Counted from the first letter of the stretch, positions 14,578 through 27,075 are shown. The stretch: DNA of 64,000 bases from Poecilobothrus nobilitatus (GCA_947095535.1 OX352774.1:238167825-238231824); one strand, 5' to 3'. Notes: generated from the letters alone by a model not told the origin. Numbers and translations are program-made.

Positions 14578-14693
14578 GGCAACAAATACTATTTTAAATG
14601 CCTTGTCGCTGAAATATGTATACAAAAAAAAAAATTGGAAGGATTTTACATACATTTTTCAACGGCAAGACATTTAAAATAGTACATGTTGCC
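14578..14693. repeat. Long inverted repeat, 43-bp arms
   Basis: Left arm 14578-14620 and right arm 14651-14693 are reverse complements at 37 of 43 positions by hand alignment, around a 30-base A-rich loop. Both begin GGCAACA at the outer edge. The structure suggests a foldback or MITE-like element. It abuts the perfect hairpin at 14697-14735. Confidence 0.75.
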
Positions 14694-14696
14694 GTC

Positions 14697-14735
14697 GTTT
14701 CTTTAAGGCCGCATTAAGTGCGGCCTTAAAGAAAC
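14697..14735. repeat. Perfect 17-bp hairpin, GC-rich
   Basis: Left arm GTTTCTTTAAGGCCGCA (14697-14713) and right arm TGCGGCCTTAAAGAAAC (14719-14735) are exact complements around the 5-base loop TTAAG. The arms are much richer in G and C than the neighbouring DNA. This could be a transposon terminal palindrome or two TIR ends fused after loss of an element's interior. Confidence 0.8.
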
Positions 14736-15535
14736 AGATCATGATTTTGGCTTTATTTCAAATGTGAAAATAATTAAATAAAACGGAAAAAGTCAATTTC
14801 GACTTTATGGTTTTAAAAAGCGTGATTTGGAATAATCGTGAAAATTTAAAAAAATCGTAAGCTTTTAAAACTCGATATTTCATAACCAATCCATATCAAT
14901 GTTATTTAGCGCACTTCGGTTTAAAGTTGTAATAAATAAATATTAATAATTAATGTTATTGTTTTTTTTTTATTGAATAGAAACTTTTTGCCAGCAGTCT
15001 CAATATTTTCCATATATTGGAGCGACACTCTGTTTAAAAAAAATATTTAAAAAAAAAATAAAATTAAATCTACTGTTATAACAGTAATTATTATAATAAC
15101 TTGTTCAGTACATGGTTGTGTTATTTAAGAGTAAAATCTGATGTAATTTACATACAAACATACGTATTTAAAGTTGTCTTCAGTAACTAACTACATTTTT
15201 TTTTTGTACGTATCATATTAGATAATTTATTCGAATTTAATTACTATTTAATGAATCGATTGTCTGGTTTTTTTTTTTTTTATTTTTTTTTTTTTATTAA
15301 TCTGAGAAAATTTAGTAAATTGTTTTTTCATTATGCTAGAGCTTCATATTTTCAATAATTATTCAAAATTATTATTTTATAGGGAACAAAATTGAATTAT
15401 GATGAACAATAGGGTTAGTTTAGTTTAATATAAATTATAATATTGGTGATAAATTATTTTCTAATAAATTTATTATGTATTATATAAATACATGATTTAA
15501 TTTTGTCATGGAATGTTTAATTAATATTTGTAGAT

Positions 15536-15694
15536 TTTTTTTAGTTTATTCACATAAATGTGATAATGAAATTACATAGCTTTCCTTTTCAGGTGTGGCT
15601 GTAAATGTCGTAAGAGGGAATTATTCGAACCCACGCTCCCTCGGTGTTTCCAACGTATAGCATACGCTCCCACCCACTAGGCCACTGAAGCCCC
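15536..15694 (-). mobile_element. tRNA-like SINE, body type 2, with 12-bp TSD
   Basis: On the minus strand it begins GGGGCTTCAGTGGCCTAGTG, a tRNA-like A-box region, and carries a B-box-like GGGTTCGA. It ends 'CTATGTAATTTC...ACATTTATGTG...' with an A run. It is flanked by an exact 12-bp duplication ATATTTGTAGAT (15524-15535 and 15695-15706), which proves retrotransposition and fixes the ends. Related copies lie at 28926-29118 (-) and 35056-35249 (+). This copy is the shortest, at 159 bp. Confidence 0.85.
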
Positions 15695-15723
15695 ATATTT
15701 GTAGATGTATGCATATATATTGT

Positions 15724-15727
<4 letters not shown>

Positions 15728-15767
<40 letters not shown>
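15728..15767. repeat. (TA)n microsatellite
   Basis: About 20 uninterrupted TA units, shortly right of the SINE target duplication. No coding meaning; the Tyr/Ile-repeat open frame that runs through it is an artefact. Confidence 0.9.
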
Positions 15768-15770
<3 letters not shown>

Positions 15771-18700
15771 CATACACACATTAAAATAACGATTTCGTAA
15801 AAATTTAAATAACTTCGATTGAAAGCATTTTTAATACAGAATTGTAGAGTTTTTGTTTTTAAGTCTTAATCTATTCTTTAGCAATAACTTTATTAGTAAA
15901 TTTAGCGTTAATTATTATGTTAGGATAATTATTTAAGGAGTTGTTATATTAAGATACTGTTGAATGTTTTACCTCAATTTATTTTATTATCAATTATAAA
16001 TTAATTCTGTTCATAGCTAATCTACTTTTCGTACTTAAAAATAAATTTTTTAATATTACCTTATAAGTTTTACTATGTCCGACAATCCATCTATTTAAAA
16101 TTTTTAAAGATAGAATAATGAAGTTTTAACCAAGGATATATAGGTCTCTTATAAAAAAAATTAATGTTGTAAAACATATTTTTTATGAATGCTTCACCCA
16201 TTATAAGTGGAACTCATTAGTTTTTCTGCTAAAAATGCCAAATAATAGGACATTTTTTTAGTTTTATAAATCAATAACAGAAACCAATACAAAATAATAC
16301 AATTTTTTTGGAATTTAGTGAAAATTTAAAAACGGTTATGTGCAAACAAAACTTCAAAACTAAGGTACGCTTTAAAAAGAACATTTTCTTTTTAGAAAAG
16401 AAAAATTATTTAGAACAAGTATATAAATTACCTCAGACAATTTTTTGTATGTCCTTCTGTTTAAGAACTGAATTAGATGTCAAAATTTGCTATTCTAAAC
16501 ACCTTCAACTTAGACAAATCTGTACAATTTTTTTTCAAATTAAAACATAAAAATTTAAGAATTAATCCTTCAACGTTATAATTTTCTATGTAGTAACCAC
16601 TTTTCTTAGTTAGCGTTTCTTAGTTATAATGTCTTTTCATTATATTTTCTTACACATAAAATTCTAAGAAAATTTACACATTTTTGAGCACATAAACTTT
16701 ATTGACTTTTGAAAAATATTACGCCTTTGAAAACTTTTACTTTTATCATGTGCCTTGTTTAGATTTCAGTTTTACTCGCATCTCTATCTATTTTGGAAAA
16801 ATATTTATTTTATTTTTCTTCTCTTTTTTTTTTTTGTTTTACAATATTAATATGTAAAGATATTTTAATTGTGTATAAATTAAACAGTTATTTTTCACTA
16901 CTTCCACTTCCAATGTATCTTTAAGTATAATTTTGCTGTTTATTCAAAAAAAAAAAAACATGCATGAAATGTTTTTACAAGGAGAAAATTTTACTATAGA
17001 AAATCTAAAATTAAATTAATGTTTTTATATCTAAATAATATACTGTTATATATATATATGTATACAAATTATATATATATATATATATACAAATTATGAT
17101 ATAATATATATAATTACTGTTATATGACATATGATATGATATATATAATTACTGTTTAAAATTAAATTATTCATATAATAATATAAATGTTTGTTTATGT
17201 ATTTGTGTGCTTAATAGAATTTTTTTCTGGTTTTTTGAAAAAAAAAAAAAGAAGTCAAGTATTATTTAAGTGGAATAAAGAAAATTAACATGAAATTTCA
17301 TTTAATTTATAAACATTTCATATATTCTAATATTCTATATATAAATAATTATGTATGTACTGTTAAGAGATAATACATCAGAAAGATTTATAAAAATAAT
17401 ATTATATTAGAAAAACGTATTATATAGTCTTATATTTAACTCCTAAATGTATGCAATATATTATATATAATATTATATTATGTTATTTATATATATATAT
17501 ATTAAAAATTTACATATATATGTATATATTCATATATGAAATTCTGATCCTATTTAAATATTATTTTATTAATCTTCTAATATTTATCTGGCACTGGATT
17601 AGGGTTATTTATGAGTTAAAAAAAAAACAAAAACAAAAAAAATAAATAAATACGAGTCTGGATGTGGAAAATGATAGGATACTTATAACATTTGATGTTA
17701 TATAACAATTTTCCTCTCTTGTTTTTTAAATTTTATATTTTTATTTTTTTTTTTGTTATTTTAAGGATAATAATTATTTTTATAATCTTTGAAAGGATAA
17801 TGTATCTTGAAAAATATTTATGTATTAAATAACATTTTATATTAAAAGTGGAATTTTTTTATTAATTTTATATATTATAATTATTATTATTATGATTTTG
17901 ATTTTTTTGTGAGACTAGACACTATATATAATATTTAATTTTTATTTTATTATTTCATAAATTATTCTTAGTTAGTTGGTTTTTTGTTTTTTATTTTAAG
18001 AATTTTAATTTTATTTATGATTTTTGCTTTTGGCATTCATTAAAAAAAAAAAAAGAAAAAAAAAGACGAATATTGTATGAATAATTATTATAAAGAAAAA
18101 AAACAAAATAAAAAAATAATAAAAATGAATAATTTTAGAGTTTTAAATTAAAAGAGTTTTACTATTTTCAGATAATTTTTGTTTTTATTTTTATTTTAAA
18201 GTTGAAAAAAATATGTTTTTATTGAAGTTTGCATGTAAAGATAACATCATCTCAGTTCAAATATTCCCTATCACAATAAAATCACAATATTTTTTTTGTT
18301 TAACGTTAATTATGAACGTTTTCTTTTTCTAAGAATTTACATTTTTTCTTAAATTTCGTTATATTGTGGCCCATTGCTTCTAAAAATGCGCTACTTTTCC
18401 CGAATTTCCCGTTCGATTGTCTTTGTCTCCTTCATGATTTACTGCAATTCTTTCTTTTTAGAACAATAAGTTCTAATTCATCTAAAAAATCCATCAAAAG
18501 TTTTTTTGACGGTTTTTTTTTTTAGATTTCTTAAAATAGTGTTTGCTTCGTGAATTAATTCAAAATTTGTAGTTTTACTTTATCAACCTAAGAAAAGGAA
18601 ATACCTAAATTATAATTATATAAATTATATTTATATAAATGGTAATTATAATTATATAAATGACGACAAATTAGAATATGACAGTGAAGTAAGTTTTTAT

Positions 18701-19797
18701 AATTTTATTATTATTTAAAGTAAACTTTCTTTATTACTGAGAACTGTTGACATTAGCTAAAATATTTTAAACTGAGCAGTTACTATTAAAGTAAGCAGAC
18801 ATTAATTTTATAAATCACTTAAAGTTGTTTAACTTTGATAATTCCGTTGGAATAGATTTATTAATACTATTCCAAACATTTTTTTTTATATTAAAAGAGA
18901 CTCTAGGACTAAGACTCTTGCAGGTAATAAATAATTAAAAAAAAAATCATTCCAACTCAAAATGTAAATCATACCATATTATAGTGAAATAACCCTGCGA
19001 AATAAAAGGAAATAATATCCAAAAAAATGCCATTAACTTTAAATTTACAAACTTTTTTTTGTAAAAGTTACTAAATACGATCTTACCGGAAATTAAATTT
19101 TTGAATATAAAGGAGCAGCTGCCTGTATGTAATGTTTAATAATAGTTATTTTACATACATATTTTACATACAACAGACTTTTAATTAATAATATAATATA
19201 GTAATAGTTTTGGGAGGTTATTTATTTTATCAAAATTATTTGATTTTGGGGGATTATAATATTATATTAAATAAGGCTTCAAATAGAAAATGAAATAAAA
19301 CCACACCACCACCACAAAATAAGCAAATAATTTTTAAATTAGGGATAATTTAATTCTTTTAGGTATTGGGGGTTTATTTCTCGCGTGAAATTTGAAATGT
19401 TATTTCATTTGTTAGGGAGATTATTTTTTACTAGGTTATTTTCTGGTCCCTAAAATATGTTATCATCCCCTTTCAATTACTATATGATCTTAGTGACGAG
19501 TGACTTCTGACCGTTAAAAATCTTTTTAGTTTTTTTTTTTTTTTTTTTTTGAGTATTTTTCATTATTGAGTTTTTTTCTTTTAAATTTTTTTTTTTTTAA
19601 TGATATATTAATTTATTTAATCATTACAGATTATTTTAGCATACCCATAAATAAAATGTTCTCATAATATCTTTTATGTATTTTGTTATGTTTTATTTAT
19701 TTGTAGCATGCTTAGGATTCTGAAATATTAGTAATATTAAATACTATTATTAATTTATACAGTTATATTACTTATTTCTTTTGTTCATATTATATTA
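15768..19797. other. AT-rich intronic stretch, simple sequence only
   Basis: No gene seen. Holds TA-rich simple sequence at about 17046-17160, with a repeated 'GATATATATAATTACTGTT' type unit, and mixed AT repeats near 17455-17530 and 18608-18660. The open frames 16308-16550 and 17451-17645 are low-complexity. Around 19185-19480 the DNA is richer in G runs ('GGGGGATTATAA', 'GGGGGTTTATTT'), possibly old repeat sequence without definable ends. Confidence 0.45.
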
Positions 19798-20304
19798 TAC
19801 AGGGTGTCTCTAACTCAAGTACCCGCACTGCAGTCAGTGATTGGAGGCATAAAAACAAACAAAATATTGTATTGGATAGGAGGGGAGGGGTCTACTCTAC
19901 ACCGTTATCGAGATATGCGGCTTTAAAGATTTTTTAGCCACTTTTCTTAAAAAAATATATAACTGTTGAACGGCTTGCTATAGAGAGATAAAAAAAAATG
20001 CATTCTGTAGTTTAATTGTACTAATTTCCATATACTCAACAGTTATAAAGTTGTGAAGGTTCAAAATAATTTAAAATGAAAAACTTATGCTTCAAACTCA
20101 ATTTTCTTTTGAAGCACCCTGTATTTAAAGTACTTTTTATAGCATATTTCGAAACACCTTTTCAAGCCCTATAATTAGTTCCTAATAACTTTTTCTGTAT
20201 CTCTAATCGTTTTTGAGATATAAGAATAGAAAAGTATGTCACTGAGTGCACTGTGTTGCAATCACTGAGTGCATTGTGGATACTTGAATCAAAGACACCC
20301 TGTA
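19798..20304. mobile_element. MITE with TACAGGGTGTCT inverted ends
   Basis: Left end TACAGGGTGTCT (19798-19809) is the exact reverse complement of the right end AGACACCCTGTA (20293-20304). Similarity extends about 12 bases inward ('TCAAGTA' on both sides). It is flanked by TA-rich sequence, consistent with TA target choice as in Tc1/mariner relatives. The 507-bp interior has no transposase-like frame; it does hold a 'CACCCTGTAT' near 20116. I infer a non-autonomous element; superfamily is uncertain. Confidence 0.75.
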
Positions 20305-23249
20305 TATTTACATTATAATAATATATTTGATCTCAAAGCTAATTAACTTATTAAAAATTAATTTCTATATAAAAATAAACAAAATGTAAATGTTCTTAGG
20401 CGATTCAGACTATAACTAAAGATTTTATTATTCTACATTTTTATTTCTTTTATTCATTAGTTTATTAAAAAAAAAATTATTTGAATTAGAATATAAAATA
20501 AAAGTTATTATTTTAACACTCTACATAAAAAATTAAAAAAAAACAAACAATACAAAACTTAAATTATTTAAAATTAAAGCATCACAATTTAATTATTCTA
20601 ACATTGTCTATACTTTATATTATCTATACAGTTATATAATAAATAAAATAAAAAAAAATTGACAAACAATGATTTCTATTTTGACTCATATATCACAAAT
20701 TCACAACCATTTCTAATTATTTTCTTGTTTTTCTTTTTCGTTTTGATATTTTGTGTTTTATTTTGGATTATTTATTATGCAGAATAATTTTGCAAAAAAA
20801 AAAAAATTTAAACAAAGCTAGAAAGAGAAAGCAATTATTTATTATATTGTAATTAAAATTAAATAAGAATGAATATAAAATATTCTTTGACACTAAAATA
20901 ACAGAGAAAAAAAAAAACTATAAAAAAAAAACAAAAAAGAGAAACACAAAAAAAAAAACTTTTTTTTAGAATAACTAAAAAGAGAACAATTTATACAAAG
21001 CAAAAACAAAATAAAAGAGACAAAACATTGAGACATAAATTTCTGAATAGAAAAATTACATTAAAAATAAACAAAGAGAAGCAAAAGGTAAAAAAAAAAA
21101 AAACAAAAACAGAACATAAAAAGTTTGGATTAGAGATAGAGAGAGAAAGGAATAATAAAATAGAATAAAACAGAAATTTATTAAAGATATAAAGAAAATA
21201 AAATAGTAAAACAGAATGTTATATCTTTGCATTTTTTTTTTTTTTAAGTACAAGAAAAATGACAACAACAACACCAACAAAGCAAAAAAATAGAAAAAAT
21301 TGTGTCAGGTGACATATAGCTAAACTTATTATGTATAATTAGTATAAGTAAGGTTTTAGGTGTTCTGGTTTTGAAGATGTGCGTTTTTTTTTTTTGTATT
21401 TTTGTATTTTGTTCATTTTTAATTAAGTGTGACCTTTTAGGGGTTTTTTTTTTTTTGGTTGAGTTGTGTGTGCATTTTCTGTCTCATTCTAACTTTTCTT
21501 GTGTTGAGTTACCCGTATATTATAAAATGTGAAAAGTATTTGTGTCATTTTAATAAATATATGGGCACATGTTAATACAAGTATAAAGGTATACATATAT
21601 AAGCACTAACAAAGTAGTTTTTTTTCGTTTTTTGTTTTTTTATTAAGAACTAACTGATATAAATCTGAAAATATTGTTCTTGTATTTTTGTTTTTGTATT
21701 TTTGTTTTTGTTTCTTTTTTGTTTTTGCTTTGTAAAAAATAGAAGGTGAGAATATTTTAGATGTTAGCTGGTGTTTTTATTCATAATGATGATGATGATA
21801 AATTAGGACGTCATCTATTCATTAAAAAAATAGGGAAAGAAAATTATAAGTATGATAGTCTTTTATTTTTTTTTTTGTTTGTTTTTTATTCTTCTTCACA
21901 AAATGTTATGATGCAGATGTAGGTATAACTTAAAGTTTTAATTAAATACATTATGCATGTATATGAATATAAATATACGACCGTATACATAAAATATTAT
22001 ATTAAAATTAAGATAAGTATATTATAAACCTTATATTAAATTTGTATATATAATAATTAAATAAAATTAAAGAGTATAATATATATGGTTAATATATAAT
22101 TATTTAATAAAATAATTATAAATTTTTCTTTCCTTTATTCTATATAAATATATAGGTATGTGTGTGTACATATTATATAATATTATTATATAGATGTTAT
22201 ATATAAATATATGTGTTGTATTTAATAATAATGTGTATTTTATAATATTATGTTTTAATTAAAAATGTATGCTTCATGGTCAATAATTTAAATTAGTTTT
22301 TTTTTTTTTTCCATATTATGAAAATGTTGAATTTTTTGATTGATGTTAGAAGTGAAAGAAAGAGACAGAATAATAAATTATAAAGTACATATATGAAAAA
22401 AAAAATGTACATCCCTGGATAGTGGTGATGGCGGTGATGATAATTTAATTGCTTTGATTAATTTTTTTTTTTTCTATATACATATATTAAATTTTCCGTA
22501 ATTAATTATAACAAATTAGTAAGTATATATTTTAATAACATCACAATTTTATATGTTAGTTACATATATACAATTTATGTCTAATAAATTAATATGTATA
22601 TGTATAGTTATTGAAAAATACAGAAAAACATTTTTAATTATAATAATTAATAATTATATTTGTTAAAAAAAAAAAAAAATAAAATTTTTTTTCTAAAAAT
22701 TATTCCAATTAATTAATAATTAAAAATATAAAGGTAGATATTTAATATTTAGTTTGAATTTTTTGTTTTTTTTTAAATAATATTTGATTACTCTTAATCA
22801 GTTATTTTGCAGTGTAATTAAATGATATATTTATAATAAATCGTTGAAATTTTATAAATAATAAAAAAAAAAACGAATTAATTTGAAATAAATGTATATA
22901 TATATTTTTTTAATTAGTATCTTTTAGTATTTATTCTATAGGATTAACAATTCTATAGAATTCTGATTGATATTTTAAAAATAGACAATTTTTTAATTTC
23001 AATTAGAAAACTTAAAAATAATTGAAAAAGTATTAATACATTATTAATTATTGTATTGCAGAAGCACATAACTACTAAGTTATTATAAATATTTGACTAA
23101 TGCCATAGTCGGGCAAATTAAGATTTTGGATTCAAAATTCGGTAATATTAAATATTTAATTATATAATTCTTGCATAAGATAGCGCACACATATATCATT
23201 TGTGGTTTATAATCTTGTACAATATTCATCTCTATCTCCTATCTCTTCT
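20305..23249. other. AT-rich intronic stretch with strand-asymmetric simple sequence
   Basis: From about 20460 to 21300 the + strand is strongly A-rich and purine-rich (A runs, AAAGAGA and GAGAGA tracts). From about 21380 to 21740 it becomes T-rich with 'TTTTTGT' units. A short GAT repeat lies near 21787. The open frame on the minus strand at 21056-21280 is the translated pyrimidine strand and is not a gene. AT-rich imperfect repeats continue to 22900. Confidence 0.5.
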
Positions 23250-23335
23250 ACCCCTACTCCCTACTCCTAGCCAATATACTGCGTTAGCAGTTAAGGGTTT
23301 CATCCCATTATATTGGCTAAAGGGAGTGGTGGATT
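23250..23335. repeat. Imperfect hairpin, exact 11-bp core
   Basis: TAGCCAATATA (23268-23278) pairs exactly with TATATTGGCTA (23309-23319) around a 30-base loop. Pairing continues imperfectly outward for about 10-14 more bases through CTCC-rich against GGAG-rich sequence. The transcript could form a stem-loop of roughly 80 nt. It may be a foldback transposon remnant; a small-RNA precursor is only a remote possibility. Confidence 0.5.
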
Positions 23336-24489
23336 TAGTACTTAGTCAGTAAGAACCTGACACTACTAAGGGAGAATTCTAGCTGTTTTTGGAAGATGTT
23401 CACCTCCTTCTGAAAAAAAAACCAATAGCTGTACCTAACTAATGAATGGTTTAATTAAACTAATAATTCAGTAAACTGAAGCTTAGTTTAATATCAATAG
23501 TAAGCGACTTAGTAAATTTTATATGCTATAGAGAATATAAAGAAAAGTATACAATATTTGATAATCCACAGCGTTCTTTTAGAGAATATTTAAATTATTA
23601 GTAAAAATAAAAAAATATTTTAATTATATATATTTAATTCAAAATAAATGTTAACCCGACGACATCCAAAAGTAATTATGAATCTTATTCTAAACCAAAT
23701 ACAATCGAATAATTTTTTGTAAAAATGGTTGGTTAAGGTTAAAATAAATTTATTTATTGAGCTCAAAACATTATTTTTGTTTTAAAAATCTTCCAGAATG
23801 TATTTTGCAGAAAAAAATTATTGTTCAAGTTTTATATTTATATTTAATTAACATGTTTCCACTACCGAGAAGAATAGAAGACAACATCTTTGGACTTATA
23901 AAAAAAAAATTAAATTGACTAACTGTTAGTAACTACTTTTTAATGTTAATAATGTTAATATTAATATACTACTATAATTAGTCTAATAAGATATGAAAAT
24001 CTTAAATGCACCAAAAAAAAATCTAGCATTACAAACATGCAATTTAAAATGTAATTACATATTAATCATGCAGACTATCAGATTTCTTTTATTATACTTG
24101 CGTAAAGTTTGGCCTCAATGTTAGTTTGATAATGTTTAGTAACAAGGAGCTCAGTCCTTTAGTTATAATCTCTCTCAACATGCAAGAAATAGACTCGGAT
24201 TTGTCATAGTCTGTAAAATTTGTGACACATATAAAAAGCTTGATCGCCTCTAATTGTTTGAATTTTCTCTGTACTTGTACTTCATTTGTTCGCGAATGAT
24301 AGTTTGGGAATTCATATCACCGCGAAGAATCTGCTTAACAAATACGGTATCAGCCACTAGACCGTGTGACTGGAGGAAGTATAAATTAATTAAAGAAAGT
24401 CTAAGTCAGTTATTTAATTGGTTGATGGTTAAGAACGTAGTCATGATTAATTCTTGAGCTAGTTTGTAACCTTAAATTGCTCATAATTA

Positions 24490-24900
24490 GCTATACATGA
24501 ATCAAATTGATTGACAGTTATAGTTTTGCAGATTTTGTTATCATCAGCAAATCTATAAGAAAATGTAAATGTGATAGATATAGGAGACAATCAAAGGTTG
24601 ACACAACAAAAAACAAAGGACCATCATAACTTCACCGCGATATTTCTGAATTTGTAACATAAGTTATACAGAAATGTTATATCTAGAAAAGATCTAGAAA
24701 GGATCTTAGTATAACATATCTATATGACCATCATTTAAGGCTATGATTTAAAAATCCCATTTTTTTTCAAGCATATTTTTGTAGAGAATTAGATCAAAGG
24801 CCTTACTCATATTGGTAAATACCCCATCTCTACTTGCTATTTAGTTTCCATGGTAATTATAATATCAGAGACGAATTCAGTTAGATTAGTAATAGTACCA
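24490..24900 (-). pseudogene. Fossil LINE reverse transcriptase (minus strand)
   Basis: Read on the minus strand, about 24880-24840 gives LTEFVSDIIITMET. After a short frame break, about 24820-24780 gives VFTNMSKAFDLI, the 'DxSKAFD' RT block with the first Asp replaced by Asn. Further on, about 24560-24520 gives YRFADDNKIC, which contains the catalytic FADD block. Order and spacing fit non-LTR retrotransposon RT, closest in wording to CR1/Jockey-type elements (family knowledge). Stops and frame changes make it a dead relic. Sequence left of 24490 may be its decayed C-terminal part, but I could not confirm that. Confidence 0.6.
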
Positions 24901-26392
24901 AATTATACAGAAAATATTATTGTAATGGTTTTTTTTTTTATGTTGAAAATTAATTAATATAAATTTTGGTGGATAAAATTCAAAGAAAGGCAAACATAAG
25001 TTCCAATAGAATAATTTTATGTTCAAAATGAAATGTCTAATAACTTTAATTTTATATGTCTACAGTACCATATTTAATTACATTTAATTACAAAACAAAT
25101 ATATATTATTTATATATAAACTGAAATATTAATTTTTAATAACATTTAATCATCAATTATAAAAATAATTATTATAATGGATTAAAAATGAATTAAAAAT
25201 ACTTAATAAAAATGAAATATTTTATTTAATTTTTTTTTTTTTTTTTTAAATAAAATTAGTAATAATGATTTATTATTATTTCAATAAAATATAATAAATA
25301 TTATGAATGTTAATTAAAGAAAATCTATTAAATAAACAGTCAAACTTTTTTTTTTTAATTTATAGTTTTGTTTTTCTTTTCTCATACAATTATTGACATT
25401 AAATATCAATTAATTATTATTTTACATATGTTTTTTTTTTGTTTGATTGATTTTGTAAGTAGGTATTTAAAAAATTATACTTACAATCAACAATAAAAAA
25501 ATAAATCACTAAATATTCGGTTCAAGACTTCTTCATATCAATGCAATATCATATTTTACATTTAGAATAAATAAAAATTGTATTGGCTTTTAATTACCAA
25601 GTTACGAACTTTGTCAAATTTAAGTTTATTGGGAATTTACAGATAAGGTTTTGAATGACATTCTGAACTTGACTTAACAAAAATAAAAAAGAAAACCTCA
25701 GAAGTTGCTAAAACTTATTAGCGCACCGAAAATTCTGAAATTCAAATTATGATTATAGGTATTATGTTTGGTATTATGTTTTTCGTTGAGTAATTATTTA
25801 TCGAATATAACAAAATACATATATATATATAGAATATACATATTCATATCATATCAAATAGAGTAGAGTATAGGTTTTTTATATTAAAAAGTTAAGTTCG
25901 AATTTCAATAAAGTTTTTAATTAAAATTTTTAATTTGAGAGAGCTGTTCAGGGTTATTGCATAAAACTCATCTTGAACTGAAATCTCATTGTTTTCTAAA
26001 AAAATCTATGAGTTCGGATGTAATTTTTTTTAATTGAGATTTAACTTCAAACTAAGTTATATGCATTCGACCCATTGACTTTTAAGTCATTTAGTAAGTT
26101 TAATTTTGGAAACATGACATAATATAGATAGAGGACTAAAACGAGCAATTTTTTTTTTTTTTTTTATGATTACAATACTTTTCATATATTTTTTAATTTA
26201 AACGAAAAATATTACAATATTATTATCATGTTCCATATTCTATAATATTATTAAAATAAATAAAATAAAATATAATATTTAACAAATAACTTTAATAATC
26301 TCATCTGTTTTTCTGTTGAATAAACGTAATATAATATAAATACTTAAAAGCAATTAGTTTCATTTTCATAAATACAATATATCTCATCATCA

Positions 26393-26437
26393 TAGTTTTG
26401 TGTTATTTCAGATTTTCACTAAAATAACACAAAACTA
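26393..26437. repeat. Perfect 16-bp stem-loop
   Basis: TAGTTTTGTGTTATTT (26393-26408) and AAATAACACAAAACTA (26422-26437) are exact complements around a 13-base loop. A second stem-loop follows immediately at 26439-26474. Confidence 0.8.
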
Positions 26438-26438
26438 A

Positions 26439-26474
26439 AATTTATCTACAGTAATGGATAAAAGTAGATAAATT
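26439..26474. repeat. 11-bp stem-loop following the first
   Basis: AATTTATCTAC (26439-26449) pairs exactly with GTAGATAAATT (26464-26474) around 14 bases. Together with 26393-26437 it forms two adjacent hairpins about 1.4 kb upstream of the Beat exon. Confidence 0.7.
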
Positions 26475-26883
26475 AATATCGGAATAATATATTATATTTT
26501 TTATTTCAAACTTATAACTCACTAATTAATATTTACAATAACCGTAATAAAACTTTTTAATCGTTTTTTTTTTTGCTATACATATTTTGCTCTTACTAGT
26601 TTAAGAACCTATTTCACAAACCAACCTATAAAATAAATAATCAAAGAAATTTATCAGAATATTTGCTATTTAATAGAACTTTATAATTTTCTAATAATTA
26701 GTAAATGATATTGCCGGTCGTTTTTTGTTTTCCTGTGAAATGTGTAAACCTTCAAAACACATCAAGAAAATTTAGGCCCCGTTGGTAGTGTGAAATTTTT
26801 ACCCACAAAAACTACCTCTTTTCGTAGTCATTATAAAAGGCTAATCACTCTAACTTATAGCAATGGAATGAACTATGAATTTA

Positions 26884-27075
26884 AAGCAGATTTAAGATGA
26901 CAGATTCCTTAAAATTGGAATTATACGGCTTGGGGACCACCTGTAGTAGTAATATGTTCCACAATTTGAACATACAAGCTAAAAAAGAATTCCTATATTT
27001 CATTGTTCTAGTTCTAATAGGCTCCAATATTTAATTATGAGAAAGAGAAACTCTACGTGTATTACGTTTAAATGG
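26884..27075 (-). pseudogene. Fossil LINE ORF2 C-terminus (minus strand)
   Basis: Minus-strand translation from about 27065 runs RNTRRVSLSH, one stop, EPIRTRTMKYRNSF, then FKLWNIL, and later PKPYNSNFKESV. This follows the C-terminal tail shared by many non-LTR ORF2 proteins: 'RT...HP.....RT..Y..SF...A..LWN.LP......YN...FK..V' (family knowledge). It has at least one in-frame stop and no upstream RT beside it. The + strand frame at 27037-27327 is its antisense shadow. Confidence 0.65.

Noticed and set aside
18915..18930. CTCTTGCAG|GTAATA as a possible recursive splice site
   Set aside because: No long pyrimidine tract in front and a weak donor. Other AG|GT sites in the long introns, such as 42024 and the SINE-borne TTTTCAG|GTGTGG near 15592, are equally poor or lie in repeats on the wrong strand.
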